NCBI GenBank assembly: GCA_051650265.1
Contig: JBOFIR010000122.1
Location: 1-25,951, forward strand
Origin: JBOFEH01 sp051650265
GTDB taxonomy: Bacteria; Bacillota; Clostridia; Lachnospirales; Cellulosilyticaceae
DNA: 25,951 bases
Direction: 5' to 3'
This document shows positions 1 to 6,037 of this stretch, one piece after another. Position 1 is the first letter of the stretch, and every line of letters starts with the position of its first letter. Under the pieces are notes generated by a model. The model did no database searches. It saw nothing but the letters and a program-made list of their open reading frames with translations, and had not been told where the DNA came from. The position numbers were made by a program, and so were the translations under genes.

Positions 1-27
1 CTTGAGTATTAACTCTCTCTAAATTTC

Positions 28-1326
28 TTATTTGTAAGATACTTTTGCTGTATCTGCTACTAATCTTGCAGCTTTTTGAACTCTTAAATCTGATGTGAAC
101 ATTTTTCTTTCGTATTCACCCATAGATTCTGCAAGTTTGTCTGCTTCCATTTTGTATTGAGCCGCTAAGTTAGCAATCTCAGTGTTTAACTCTTCTTCAG
201 ATACTTCAAAGTTTTCAACTTCTACGATTTTTTCAAGTACAAGACGTGAACGTAATTGGTACTCAGCATCTTTAGCAAAGTTTCCTCTGAATGTCTCCAT
301 GTCTTGACCTACGAATCCAAGGTATTGCTCAAGCTCTAAACCTTGTTGTTTCATACGCATACCGAATTCTTTTACGTTTCTATCTACTTGCTCTTCGATC
401 ATTGCTTCTGGTACAACTACTTTAGCATTCTCTACTGCTTTTTCGATTGCTGCATCTTCTGCATTTGATTTAGAAGCTTCTTCTTTTTGTGTTGTAAGTT
501 TTTCCTTAATGCTTGCTTTGTATTCAGCTAATGTTTCAAATTCTGAAACGTCTGCTGCAAAATCATCATTGATTTCTGGTAATTCTTTAACTTTGATTTC
601 TTTTACAGTTACTTTGAATGTAGCTGGTTTTCCTGCTAATTCTGCTGCTTGGTATTCAGCTGGGAATGTTACATTTACTTCTACTTCTTCCCCAACGTTT
701 TTACCGATTAATTGATCTTCGAAACCTTCGATGAATGATTTTGAACCGATTACTAATGAGTAGTCTGTTCCTTTTCCACCTTCGAATGCTACGCCATCAA
801 CGAATCCTTCGAAATCGATAAGTGTTTTATCTTGAGGCTCAACAGCGCGATCTGTTACAGCGATTTCTCTTGCATTTTTTTCAGCTTCTGCTGCTACTGC
901 TGCATCAACTTCTTCATCTGTTACAACTGGACTTTCAACTTCTACAGCTAAATCTTTGTATTCACCAATCTCAACTTCTGGTTTGATTGTTACGTTAGCA
1001 ACATATTTCATACCTTCGTTTGACATTTCTGTTACTTTTAAATCTTCTTCACGAATAAGTGCAGCGATTTCAATGTTGTTGCTATCAACAGCATCTTTTA
1101 ATGTTTCACGGATAATGATGTCAGCAGCTTCTGGATAGAATACGCCAGCTCCGTATGTTTTTTCGATCATCGCTTTAGGTACTTTACCTTTACGGAAACC
1201 TGGGATATTGAATTGGTTTTTCATTTTGTTATAAGCAGCGTTTACAGCTTTTGCAACTACCTCTGCCCCTACTTCTACTGTTAATTCAACTTGACTATTT
1301 TCTAGTGATTTTACTTGTGTATTCAT
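28..1326 (-). CDS. tig: Trigger factor, ribosome-associated chaperone and peptidyl-prolyl isomerase
   Basis: This 432-aa protein matches full-length trigger factor, which binds the ribosome at the nascent-chain exit and shields or isomerises new polypeptides in the cytoplasm. The N-terminal ribosome-binding domain shows the signature GFRKGK at residues 43-48. An FKBP-type isomerase domain follows at about 160-245 (TLIDFEGFVDG, then FPAEYQAAELAGK). The rest is the long helical, charged C-terminal chaperone domain. The ATG is preceded by AAGGAGG at a good distance. An extended -10 promoter lies about 75 bp upstream, so the gene starts its own transcript. In Firmicutes clpP, clpX and lon usually follow tig; that side lies just outside the window, so this cannot be checked here. 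Assignment is very secure. Confidence 0.97.
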   Translation of the reverse strand: MNTQVKSLENSQVELTVEVGAEVVAKAVNAAYNKMKNQFNIPGFRKGKVPKAMIEKTYGAGVFYPEAADIIIRETLKDAVDSNNIEIAALIREEDLKVTEMSNEGMKYVANVTIKPEVEIGEYKDLAVEVESPVVTDEEVDAAVAAEAEKNAREIAVTDRAVEPQDKTLIDFEGFVDGVAFEGGKGTDYSLVIGSKSFIEGFEDQLIGKNVGEEVEVNVTFPAEYQAAELAGKPATFKVTVKEIKVKELPEINDDFAADVSEFETLAEYKASIKEKLTTQKEEASKSNAEDAAIEKAVENAKVVVPEAMIEEQVDRNVKEFGMRMKQQGLELEQYLGFVGQDMETFRGNFAKDAEYQLRSRLVLEKIVEVENFEVSEEELNTEIANLAAQYKMEADKLAESMGEYERKMFTSDLRVQKAARLVADTAKVSYK

Positions 1327-1400
1327 TTCAAGAGTTCCTCCTTAGGGTTTGGTTTTCTATCTCAAATCATGATGATAGCATTCTAATTTAACATTCAATT

Positions 1401-1409
1401 ATTATAGCA
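1401..1409 (-). promoter_or_regulatory. Extended -10 promoter for tig
   Basis: The minus strand reads TGC-TATAAT, a perfect -10 with the extended TGn element. The -35 position 17 bp upstream (TAGATT) is poor, which is common when a TGn motif is present. The element lies about 75 bp before the tig start codon. Confidence 0.5.
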
Positions 1410-1538
1410 TACAAAGCTTATAAAATCTATATTATTTATATTACAAATAAATGCCCCAAAACTTTGAGTATTCCTTAACTTCAATTTACCCCAGTAGCCT
1501 TCCAAGTATTACATATAGTATGTATGTTTCTTTTGTTT

Positions 1539-1544
1539 TATAAT
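1539..1544 (+). promoter_or_regulatory. Possible -10 element for the 147-aa hypothetical gene
   Basis: A perfect TATAAT lies 43 bp before the ATG at 1588. No good -35 or TGn extension is visible, so this is only a candidate. Confidence 0.3.
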
Positions 1545-1587
1545 CAACTTGTGTGATGTTTTGTGTTTCATCAGAAAGGGTAGTTGT

Positions 1588-2031
1588 ATGGAAAATCAAT
1601 CTTCAAGTGATTCAATGGTGGTATCGTTTAAGACGATTTACAATCAGAATATCGCTCCAAAACTTAAAGCAATTGATTTGCTTCTCAAAACCACTGACGC
1701 ACCTTATACGGCAGAAGATGTGGCATCAGTGCTCCAAATGTCCATTGACGAAGTAACGACTATCATGATGGCTCATGAAATTGCCACTATTAGTTTGGTG
1801 GATTTTTTTACAATTGTTAGTTATTCTTCTTCTTACATTTGCAAGCTTATTCAAAGACAATGGCGCTACAGTAGCCTAGCAAGCTATACGCCTGAAATTA
1901 TTGCATATATCTATGAACTTAGTATTGATAAAGTCAATCATGCTTTTTCAGCACTCGGCTTAACAGTGGTACATAGTAATGATCTTATGCAGTTATTTTC
2001 TCAGATTCATATTTCAATTTTTCGTTTTTGA
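1588..2031 (+). CDS. Hypothetical protein with two HTH-like repeats
   Basis: I do not recognise this 147-aa protein. The ATG at 1588 is chosen because AAAGGG precedes it; an in-frame ATG at 1549 would add 13 residues but sits almost on the candidate -10. There is no signal peptide and no clear membrane segment. Two segments exactly 60 residues apart look alike: residues 39-56 (PYTAEDVASVLQMSIDEV) and 99-116 (SYTPEIIAYIYELSIDKV) share 8 of 18 residues, Y, T, E, A, S, I, D and V. Each resembles the first two helices of a helix-turn-helix unit. The linker is aromatic and basic (YICKLIQRQWRYSSLA). A tandem DNA-binding or adaptor protein is possible, but this is inference. It is a single gene, divergent from tig and convergent with the DJ-1 gene, and ends at a strong terminator. 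Confidence 0.75.
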   Translation: MENQSSSDSMVVSFKTIYNQNIAPKLKAIDLLLKTTDAPYTAEDVASVLQMSIDEVTTIMMAHEIATISLVDFFTIVSYSSSYICKLIQRQWRYSSLASYTPEIIAYIYELSIDKVNHAFSALGLTVVHSNDLMQLFSQIHISIFRF

Positions 2032-2057
2032 TTGGAATCAATCGATTCATTTACTAT

Positions 2058-2107
2058 AAAAAGCAGTCTAGAGACTTATCATTCGCTAAGTTTCTAGACT
2101 GCTTTTT
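2058..2107. terminator. Bidirectional intrinsic terminator
   Basis: A 21-bp stem with an 8-nt loop (2079-2086) sits between convergent genes. The arms match except for one position that forms a G-U pair in the plus-strand transcript. A/T runs on both sides allow termination of the hypothetical gene (plus) and of the DJ-1 gene (minus), whose stop is at 2124. Confidence 0.85.
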
Positions 2108-2123
2108 GATTGTACGCACTCTT

Positions 2124-2669
2124 TTAGAAGTTGGTAATCATACCCATCTTGATTTGATCCGCTTCATCCTTACCTTTGATGATCTCAAGAATCTTAAAAG
2201 CAAATTCTAGTGAAGCACCCGCTCCGATCCCTGTAATCACATGCCCATCCTCTACCACACGCTCTTCACGCAGTGTCGCACCTTCTAGATCTTGTTCAAA
2301 TCCAGGATAACACGTTGCACATTTCCCCTTAAGTACACCTAACCTCCCAAGGATACTTGGCGCAGCACAGATGGCACCTATTTTCTTTTGTTGGGCATCA
2401 AAATCTTTTACCCATTCTTGCACAATGTTATTTTCATAAAGATTTTTTACACCAGGCATGCCCCCTGGTAATATTAGAAAATCTATAGTATCCTTATTAA
2501 GATTATTGAGTGTTGTATCCATTTTTATAGTGATTGCACGGCTACTTGTTACGTATTCATCTTCAATACCCACCATCATAGTATCAATCTGAGCACGTCT
2601 TAGCACATCAACCACTGATAAAGCTTCAATTTCTTCATATCCTGTTGCGAATAATACAGCTACCTTCAT
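2124..2669 (-). CDS. DJ-1/PfpI (ThiJ) family protein
   Basis: This is a 181-aa cytoplasmic protein of the DJ-1/YajL branch of the DJ-1/PfpI superfamily, which has been linked to glyoxalase/deglycase activity, chaperone function and redox protection. The nucleophile elbow GAICAAP puts the reactive cysteine at C101. The partner acidic residue, E18 in human DJ-1, corresponds to E15 in GYEEIEA. The LILPGGMPG loop at 65-73 is also typical. The ATG at 2669 has GGAGG five bases upstream; an upstream in-frame TTG lies inside that ribosome binding site, so I rejected it. A promoter stands just upstream and the gene ends at the shared terminator, so it is monocistronic. Family is secure; the exact substrate is unknown. 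Confidence 0.92.
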   Translation of the reverse strand: MKVAVLFATGYEEIEALSVVDVLRRAQIDTMMVGIEDEYVTSSRAITIKMDTTLNNLNKDTIDFLILPGGMPGVKNLYENNIVQEWVKDFDAQQKKIGAICAAPSILGRLGVLKGKCATCYPGFEQDLEGATLREERVVEDGHVITGIGAGASLEFAFKILEIIKGKDEADQIKMGMITNF

Positions 2670-2711
2670 ATAATCCTCCAAATTTTCAAAATATAATTAA
2701 TTTACAGATTT

Positions 2712-2740
2712 ATAATACTATTATTATAAAATATATACAA
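2712..2740 (-). promoter_or_regulatory. Promoter for the DJ-1 family gene
   Basis: The minus strand reads TTGTAT (2735-2740), a 17-bp spacer and TATTAT (2712-2717). The -10 has five of six consensus bases. The region is very AT-rich, so chance matches are likely. Confidence 0.4.
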
Positions 2741-2799
2741 GTGCTATATTTTATAATAAAATATCGTCAATTTTATTATATATCTTTTATACATTTATA

Positions 2800-2808
2800 T
2801 GTTAAAAT
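2800..2808 (+). promoter_or_regulatory. Possible extended -10 for the CYTH gene
   Basis: TGT-TAAAAT reads as an extended -10 element about 70 bp before the CYTH start codon. The -35 is not convincing. Confidence 0.3.
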
Positions 2809-2878
2809 AGAATTAGCTTATAAGTATTGCTTAACCTAAATACTAACCTTATCCGATGTCAATCAAGGAGGTACTGCC

Positions 2879-3337
2879 ATGGAAATCGAACGTAAATTTC
2901 TCATTAAACACGAACCATCACTTAGACAAGTGAAAAACGAAAAGGTTACCCAAGGATACATATCTACTGATCCAGTAATTCGTATTCGACAAATGAACAA
3001 GCACTTTAGTCTCTGTATGAAATCTCAAGGACATATGATCCGAGAAGAATTTGAACTTGAGTTGACAGAGGAGCAATTTGAAGCTTTATGGCCAAAAGTA
3101 GAATTTAATGCTGTTGAAAAAACACGTTATTTCATTCCCTTAAATAAAACTTTAACTGCAGAGCTTGATATTTATCACGGTTGCCTAGAGGGTCTTATGA
3201 CTGTAGAGGTAGAATTTGACGCTCCAAGTGATGCGTCCAAGTTCACACCACCAGAGTGGTTCGGAGAAGAAATCACTCATGACAATCGCTACAAGAACAA
3301 CCATCTTGCAATGTATGGTGTTCCAATCACTGAATAA
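2879..3337 (+). CDS. CYTH domain protein (triphosphate tunnel metalloenzyme)
   Basis: This 152-aa protein is almost entirely one CYTH domain. It opens with the signature MEIERKFLI, the ExExK metal/phosphate motif (E2, E4, K6). Further strand motifs of the tunnel are IRIRQ, REEFELELT, KTRYFI, AELDIYHG, VEVEF and DNRYKNNHLA. Small bacterial members act on inorganic tripolyphosphate or nucleoside triphosphates; some relatives are adenylate or thiamine-triphosphate enzymes, so the substrate cannot be fixed from sequence. AAGGAGG lies 7 bp before the ATG. The gene stands alone on the plus strand, ends at its own hairpin terminator, and is convergent with the tRNA cluster. Confidence 0.92.
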   Translation: MEIERKFLIKHEPSLRQVKNEKVTQGYISTDPVIRIRQMNKHFSLCMKSQGHMIREEFELELTEEQFEALWPKVEFNAVEKTRYFIPLNKTLTAELDIYHGCLEGLMTVEVEFDAPSDASKFTPPEWFGEEITHDNRYKNNHLAMYGVPITE

Positions 3338-3353
3338 TAATCTGATCCGTTCA

Positions 3354-3384
3354 TAAAAGCACCCAGCTCAGCTGGGTGCTTTTA
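3354..3384 (+). terminator. Intrinsic terminator of the CYTH gene
   Basis: A perfect stem (TAAAAGCACCCAGC and its complement) with a TCA loop ends in a T run, 17 bp after the CYTH stop codon. Confidence 0.9.
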
Positions 3385-3439
3385 TTGTATGACTTGGTCA
3401 TTTATTATTCATAAACATATTATTTATTTTAGGGTAAAC

Positions 3440-3471
3440 AAAAAGGTCGTTAGTAATCTAACGACCTTTTT
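3440..3471 (-). terminator. Intrinsic terminator of the tRNA cluster
   Basis: A 14-bp stem (core AGGTCGTTAG) with a 4-nt loop lies just beyond the last tRNA. Read on the minus strand it ends in a run of T. It stands back to back with the CYTH terminator. Confidence 0.85.
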
Positions 3472-3477
3472 TCCACA

Positions 3478-3549
3478 CTGGGCTAGAAGGATTCGAACCT
3501 TCGAATGCAGGAATCAAAATCCTGTGCCTTACCGCTTGGCGATAACCCA
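3478..3549 (-). tRNA. tRNA-Gln (anticodon TTG), copy 2 in transcription order
   Basis: The minus strand folds as a 72-nt cloverleaf. The anticodon loop TTTTGAT gives TTG, and the acceptor stem is TGGGTTA/TAGCCCA with discriminator G. The 3' CCA is not encoded. The body is identical to the copy at 3939-4010. Confidence 0.96.
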
Positions 3550-3555
3550 ATATAG

Positions 3556-3629
<74 letters not shown>

Positions 3630-3632
3630 ACA

Positions 3633-3703
3633 AGCGGGTGATGGGAATCGAACCCACGTGGCCAGCTTGGAAGGCTGGTGTTCTACCATTGAACTACACC
3701 CGC
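3633..3703 (-). tRNA. tRNA-Gly (anticodon TCC), copy 2 in transcription order
   Basis: The 71-nt cloverleaf has the anticodon loop CTTCCAA (TCC), acceptor GCGGGTG/CACCCGC and discriminator T. No CCA is encoded. The body is identical to 4180-4250. Confidence 0.96.
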
Positions 3704-3743
3704 AAATACTTGCGATTCTATTCATTTAGCATGATAAAAATCA

Positions 3744-3824
3744 TGCGGATGGGGAGAGTCGAACTCCCACGCCATAGGCGCTAGATCCTAAGTCTAGTGC
3801 GTCTGCCAATTCCGCCACATCCGC
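3744..3824 (-). tRNA. tRNA-Leu (anticodon TAG)
   Basis: The 81-nt class II tRNA has a long variable arm. The anticodon loop CTTAGGA gives TAG. The acceptor is GCGGATG/CATCCGC with discriminator A, as leucyl-tRNA synthetase requires. No CCA is encoded. Confidence 0.95.
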
Positions 3825-3827
3825 ATA

Positions 3828-3900
3828 TGAGCCACCCGGGGCTCGAACCCGGGACCACTTGATTAAAAGTCAAGTGCTCTACCAACTGAGCTAGTGACCC
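3828..3900 (-). tRNA. tRNA-Lys (anticodon TTT)
   Basis: The 73-nt cloverleaf has the anticodon loop CTTTTAA (TTT). The acceptor GGGTCAC/GTGGCTC contains two G-U pairs; the discriminator is A. No CCA is encoded. Confidence 0.95.
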
Positions 3901-3938
3901 ACAATACTCCAATAACTTGTCATACAAGCTACTAGAAA

Positions 3939-4010
3939 CTGGGCTAGAAGGATTCGAACCTTCGAATGCAGGAATCAAAATCCTGTGCCTTACCGCTTGG
4001 CGATAACCCA
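3939..4010 (-). tRNA. tRNA-Gln (anticodon TTG), copy 1 in transcription order
   Basis: Same 72-nt cloverleaf as 3478-3549. The identity reaches a few bases into both flanks, so the exact repeat covers 3938-4015 and 3477-3554 (78 bp). Confidence 0.96.
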
Positions 4011-4023
4011 ATATACTACTAAG

Positions 4024-4098
4024 GGTGAAGAATGGGAATCGAACCCACGGCCTCCAGAGTCACAATCTGGCGCTCTAACCAACTGAGCTATCCCCACC
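4024..4098 (-). tRNA. tRNA-His (anticodon GTG)
   Basis: The anticodon loop TTGTGAC gives GTG. The gene encodes the extra 5' G(-1), at 4098, opposite discriminator C, the identity pair of tRNA-His; it is included in the coordinates. No CCA is encoded. Confidence 0.95.
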
Positions 4099-4101
4099 AT
4101 A

Positions 4102-4175
<74 letters not shown>

Positions 4176-4179
4176 ATAG

Positions 4180-4250
4180 AGCGGGTGATGGGAATCGAAC
4201 CCACGTGGCCAGCTTGGAAGGCTGGTGTTCTACCATTGAACTACACCCGC
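4180..4250 (-). tRNA. tRNA-Gly (anticodon TCC), copy 1, first gene of the cluster
   Basis: Same 71-nt body as 3633-3703. This is the promoter-proximal tRNA, about 50 bp downstream of the cluster promoter. Confidence 0.96.
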
Positions 4251-4305
4251 TTAATTTAGGTAAACATCTTTTTCAGTGAAGCGCTTGCCTCGACTGACAA
4301 AATGT

Positions 4306-4334
4306 ATTATACATAAATTGAGCGGTTACGTCAA
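4306..4334 (-). promoter_or_regulatory. Strong promoter of the tRNA cluster
   Basis: The minus strand reads TTGACG (4329-4334), exactly 17 bp, then TATAAT (4306-4311), 11 of 12 consensus bases. This fits a stable-RNA promoter for all nine tRNAs. Confidence 0.85.
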
Positions 4335-4382
4335 CACCTTTCCCCAAGTTTTTTTATTTTTTTTCACGTATATGAAGTCCAC

Positions 4383-4907
4383 TTAGAAATAGGGATGGCT
4401 GCTAATTTGATCAACCCTTTGCAATAACTTGATTTCAGCACTTTTTAACATGCCATTTTCAATTTCTAAAATAGCAAAGGATGGGTAGGTTGTATCTCTT
4501 GGTTGTGTCAAACTTCCTGGATTGAGTAACAAGACCCCCTCCCTCTTTTCTTTAAATGCTGAGTGCGTATGACCAAATATAGCTATTTTCGCCTCATGCG
4601 CCACCGCATCAATATAAAGTTCATCATACTCATATTTCACATGATGCTTGTCCCCATGCGTTAAAAAAATAGGCAGCCCATCTACTTCTACAAGACGATG
4701 ACGTTCAATACCATAATCTCTAAAATCACAGTTACCCGGAACACCTTCTATAACAAGATGAGGGTATTTTTTTTGAAGTTCTAATGTGTCTGTGATACAG
4801 TCCCCTGCATGCAATACATGCGTCAATCCATAGGGTTTTAACATGTTGATCAAGTAACCTACGCGCTCTATTCGTCCATGTGTATCACTAATAACTAATA
4901 CTTTCAC
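4383..4907 (-). CDS. YfcE/MJ0936-type metallophosphoesterase
   Basis: This 174-aa cytoplasmic phosphodiesterase has the full calcineurin-like metal site: SDTHG (D8, H10), HAGD (D36), GNCD (N59), THGD (H84) and GHTH (H113, H115). YfcE-family enzymes hydrolyse phosphodiesters with bound Mn; the physiological substrate is not well defined. The start is a GTG: the MKVLVISDTHG frame has no ATG before it, and GGAGG lies 7 bp upstream within the last codons of rdgB. Only two bases separate it from the rdgB stop, so the two are translationally coupled and belong to the gerMN-rdgB-yfcE operon. No hairpin terminator is visible between this gene and the tRNA promoter. Confidence 0.93.
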   Translation of the reverse strand: MKVLVISDTHGRIERVGYLINMLKPYGLTHVLHAGDCITDTLELQKKYPHLVIEGVPGNCDFRDYGIERHRLVEVDGLPIFLTHGDKHHVKYEYDELYIDAVAHEAKIAIFGHTHSAFKEKREGVLLLNPGSLTQPRDTTYPSFAILEIENGMLKSAEIKLLQRVDQISSHPYF

Positions 4908-4909
4908 CC

Positions 4910-5509
4910 TTATACCTCCAGAATTGCTCTAATATGTGCCTTCATACTTCTAAGAGCCTTTCCTCTATGGCTAATCGCATTTTTCATCTCTGGCGAAAGC
5001 TCTGCTGTTGACTGCTCTGTCCCTTCCACATAGAAGATTGGATCATAGCCAAACCCATTTTCACCGCGTGATTCGTATCCAATATAACCTTCAATAGTCC
5101 CTCTTGTTGTTACCGACTCTTTGCCCCTCATCGCTGCAGCGATGACACACACAAAGCGTGCCGTACGCTCATCACCTTTAGCCTCTGCAAGTTTATCGAT
5201 GATAATTTGATTCTTGATTGTATAAGGTGTATCTTTTCCAAGATAACGCGCAGAGTATACACCCGGTTCGCCGCCTAAGTAATCAATCTCAAGTCCTGAA
5301 TCATCTGCTAAGATCAGTGCGTCTGTCAATCGACTCAATGCTTCTGCCTTAATTGTTGCATTCGCCTCAAACGTCTCCCCATTCTCTTCGATCTCCATAT
5401 CAAGTCCAGCCTCTGACATTGTCAAAACTTCTACTGGTAAATCTGATAAAATCTCTTTAATTTCCTTCACTTTTCCTTGGTTTTGTGTTGCAAATATGAT
5501 TTGTTTCAT
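4910..5509 (-). CDS. rdgB: Non-canonical purine NTP pyrophosphatase (RdgB/HAM1, XTP/dITP diphosphatase)
   Basis: The 199-aa protein hydrolyses XTP, ITP and dITP to the monophosphates, keeping deaminated purines out of nucleic acids. The family motifs are all present: ATQNQGKVKEI at the N-terminus (phosphate/base contacts), FEANATIKA, ILADDSGLEI with catalytic D70, GFGYDPIF at 152-159 and the terminal SHRGKAL at 180-186. Length is typical. The ATG is preceded by AAAGGAGA. The upstream gerMN gene ends 12 bp before it and yfcE starts 2 bp after it, an arrangement also common elsewhere in Clostridia, where rdgB is followed by yfcE. Confidence 0.97.
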   Translation of the reverse strand: MKQIIFATQNQGKVKEIKEILSDLPVEVLTMSEAGLDMEIEENGETFEANATIKAEALSRLTDALILADDSGLEIDYLGGEPGVYSARYLGKDTPYTIKNQIIIDKLAEAKGDERTARFVCVIAAAMRGKESVTTRGTIEGYIGYESRGENGFGYDPIFYVEGTEQSTAELSPEMKNAISHRGKALRSMKAHIRAILEV

Positions 5510-5521
5510 CTTCAGTCTCCT

Positions 5522-5923
5522 TTAAGGGAGCTTATAATATGCCTCATAATTTTCGCGCGTACATGCACTATAATCACTGCCTTCAGGTAATAAAACATCT
5601 TTACCTTCTATCTGCAGACACATCATATTAGCCTCAGTATGTGTAAATACCCACTCCATCAGCTTCGCCCCTATAATATATTCAGTATAGGTTCCGCCAC
5701 CATATGCTACTAATTCTTTAGATAGATTAATTGTGACCTTGTCCTCTTCATATTTTACGCTCAAAACCTTGATTTGTGAAGTCATTCCACTCTCTTCCTT
5801 AATGCTTTGAATGACAGGTGATAAACTTTTGGGATCCATTGCCTTTGCATAGATTGTTTCAGTAAATATAAAAAAAAGTACAACAGCAAAAGCAATAAAT
5901 TTTCCTCTTTTACGTTTTTCCAT
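5522..5923 (-). CDS. Secreted GerMN-domain protein
   Basis: This 133-aa protein starts with a signal peptide: MEKRKRGK, then a hydrophobic stretch at about 9-24, with likely cleavage near IYAKA. The mature part, about residues 52-115, matches the GerMN fold: VTINLSKEL, then GGGTYTEY, a helix, and a final MCLQIEGKDV strand. GerMN domains occur in sporulation/germination and cell-wall proteins such as GerM. There is no lipobox cysteine, so it is probably exported, not lipid-anchored. The ATG at 5923 is chosen because the signal peptide starts there; in-frame codons upstream, ending in a TTG at 5974, lie in the promoter region. It is the first gene of the operon with rdgB and yfcE and sits just downstream of the amidase gene. 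Confidence 0.8.
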   Translation of the reverse strand: MEKRKRGKFIAFAVVLFFIFTETIYAKAMDPKSLSPVIQSIKEESGMTSQIKVLSVKYEEDKVTINLSKELVAYGGGTYTEYIIGAKLMEWVFTHTEANMMCLQIEGKDVLLPEGSDYSACTRENYEAYYKLP

Positions 5924-5945
5924 AAAATACCAACCCCTTTGTATC

Positions 5946-5974
5946 ATTGTCCCATGCTTATCCCATCTTTTCAA
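5946..5974 (-). promoter_or_regulatory. Possible promoter of the gerMN-rdgB-yfcE operon
   Basis: TTGAAA (5969-5974), 17 bp, GACAAT (5946-5951) on the minus strand. The -35 is good and the -10 has four of six bases. It would place the transcript start about 15 bp before the ATG at 5923, downstream of the alternative upstream starts. Confidence 0.35.
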
Positions 5975-5990
5975 GAAAAAACGTTCAACA

Positions 5991-6026
5991 AAAAAAGTAA
6001 CTAGAAGCGACTCTAGTTACTTTTTT
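5991..6026 (-). terminator. Intrinsic terminator of the amidase gene
   Basis: A perfect 15-bp stem with loop AGCGAC and flanking A/T runs lies 11 bp after the amidase stop. It separates the amidase from the gerMN operon. It could act on either strand, but only the minus strand carries genes here. Confidence 0.88.
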
Positions 6027-6037
6027 CTCATTGTTTA

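Noticed and set aside
4335..4382. Terminator after yfcE
   Set aside because: The T-rich run is on the plus strand; on the minus strand it reads as A runs, with no hairpin.
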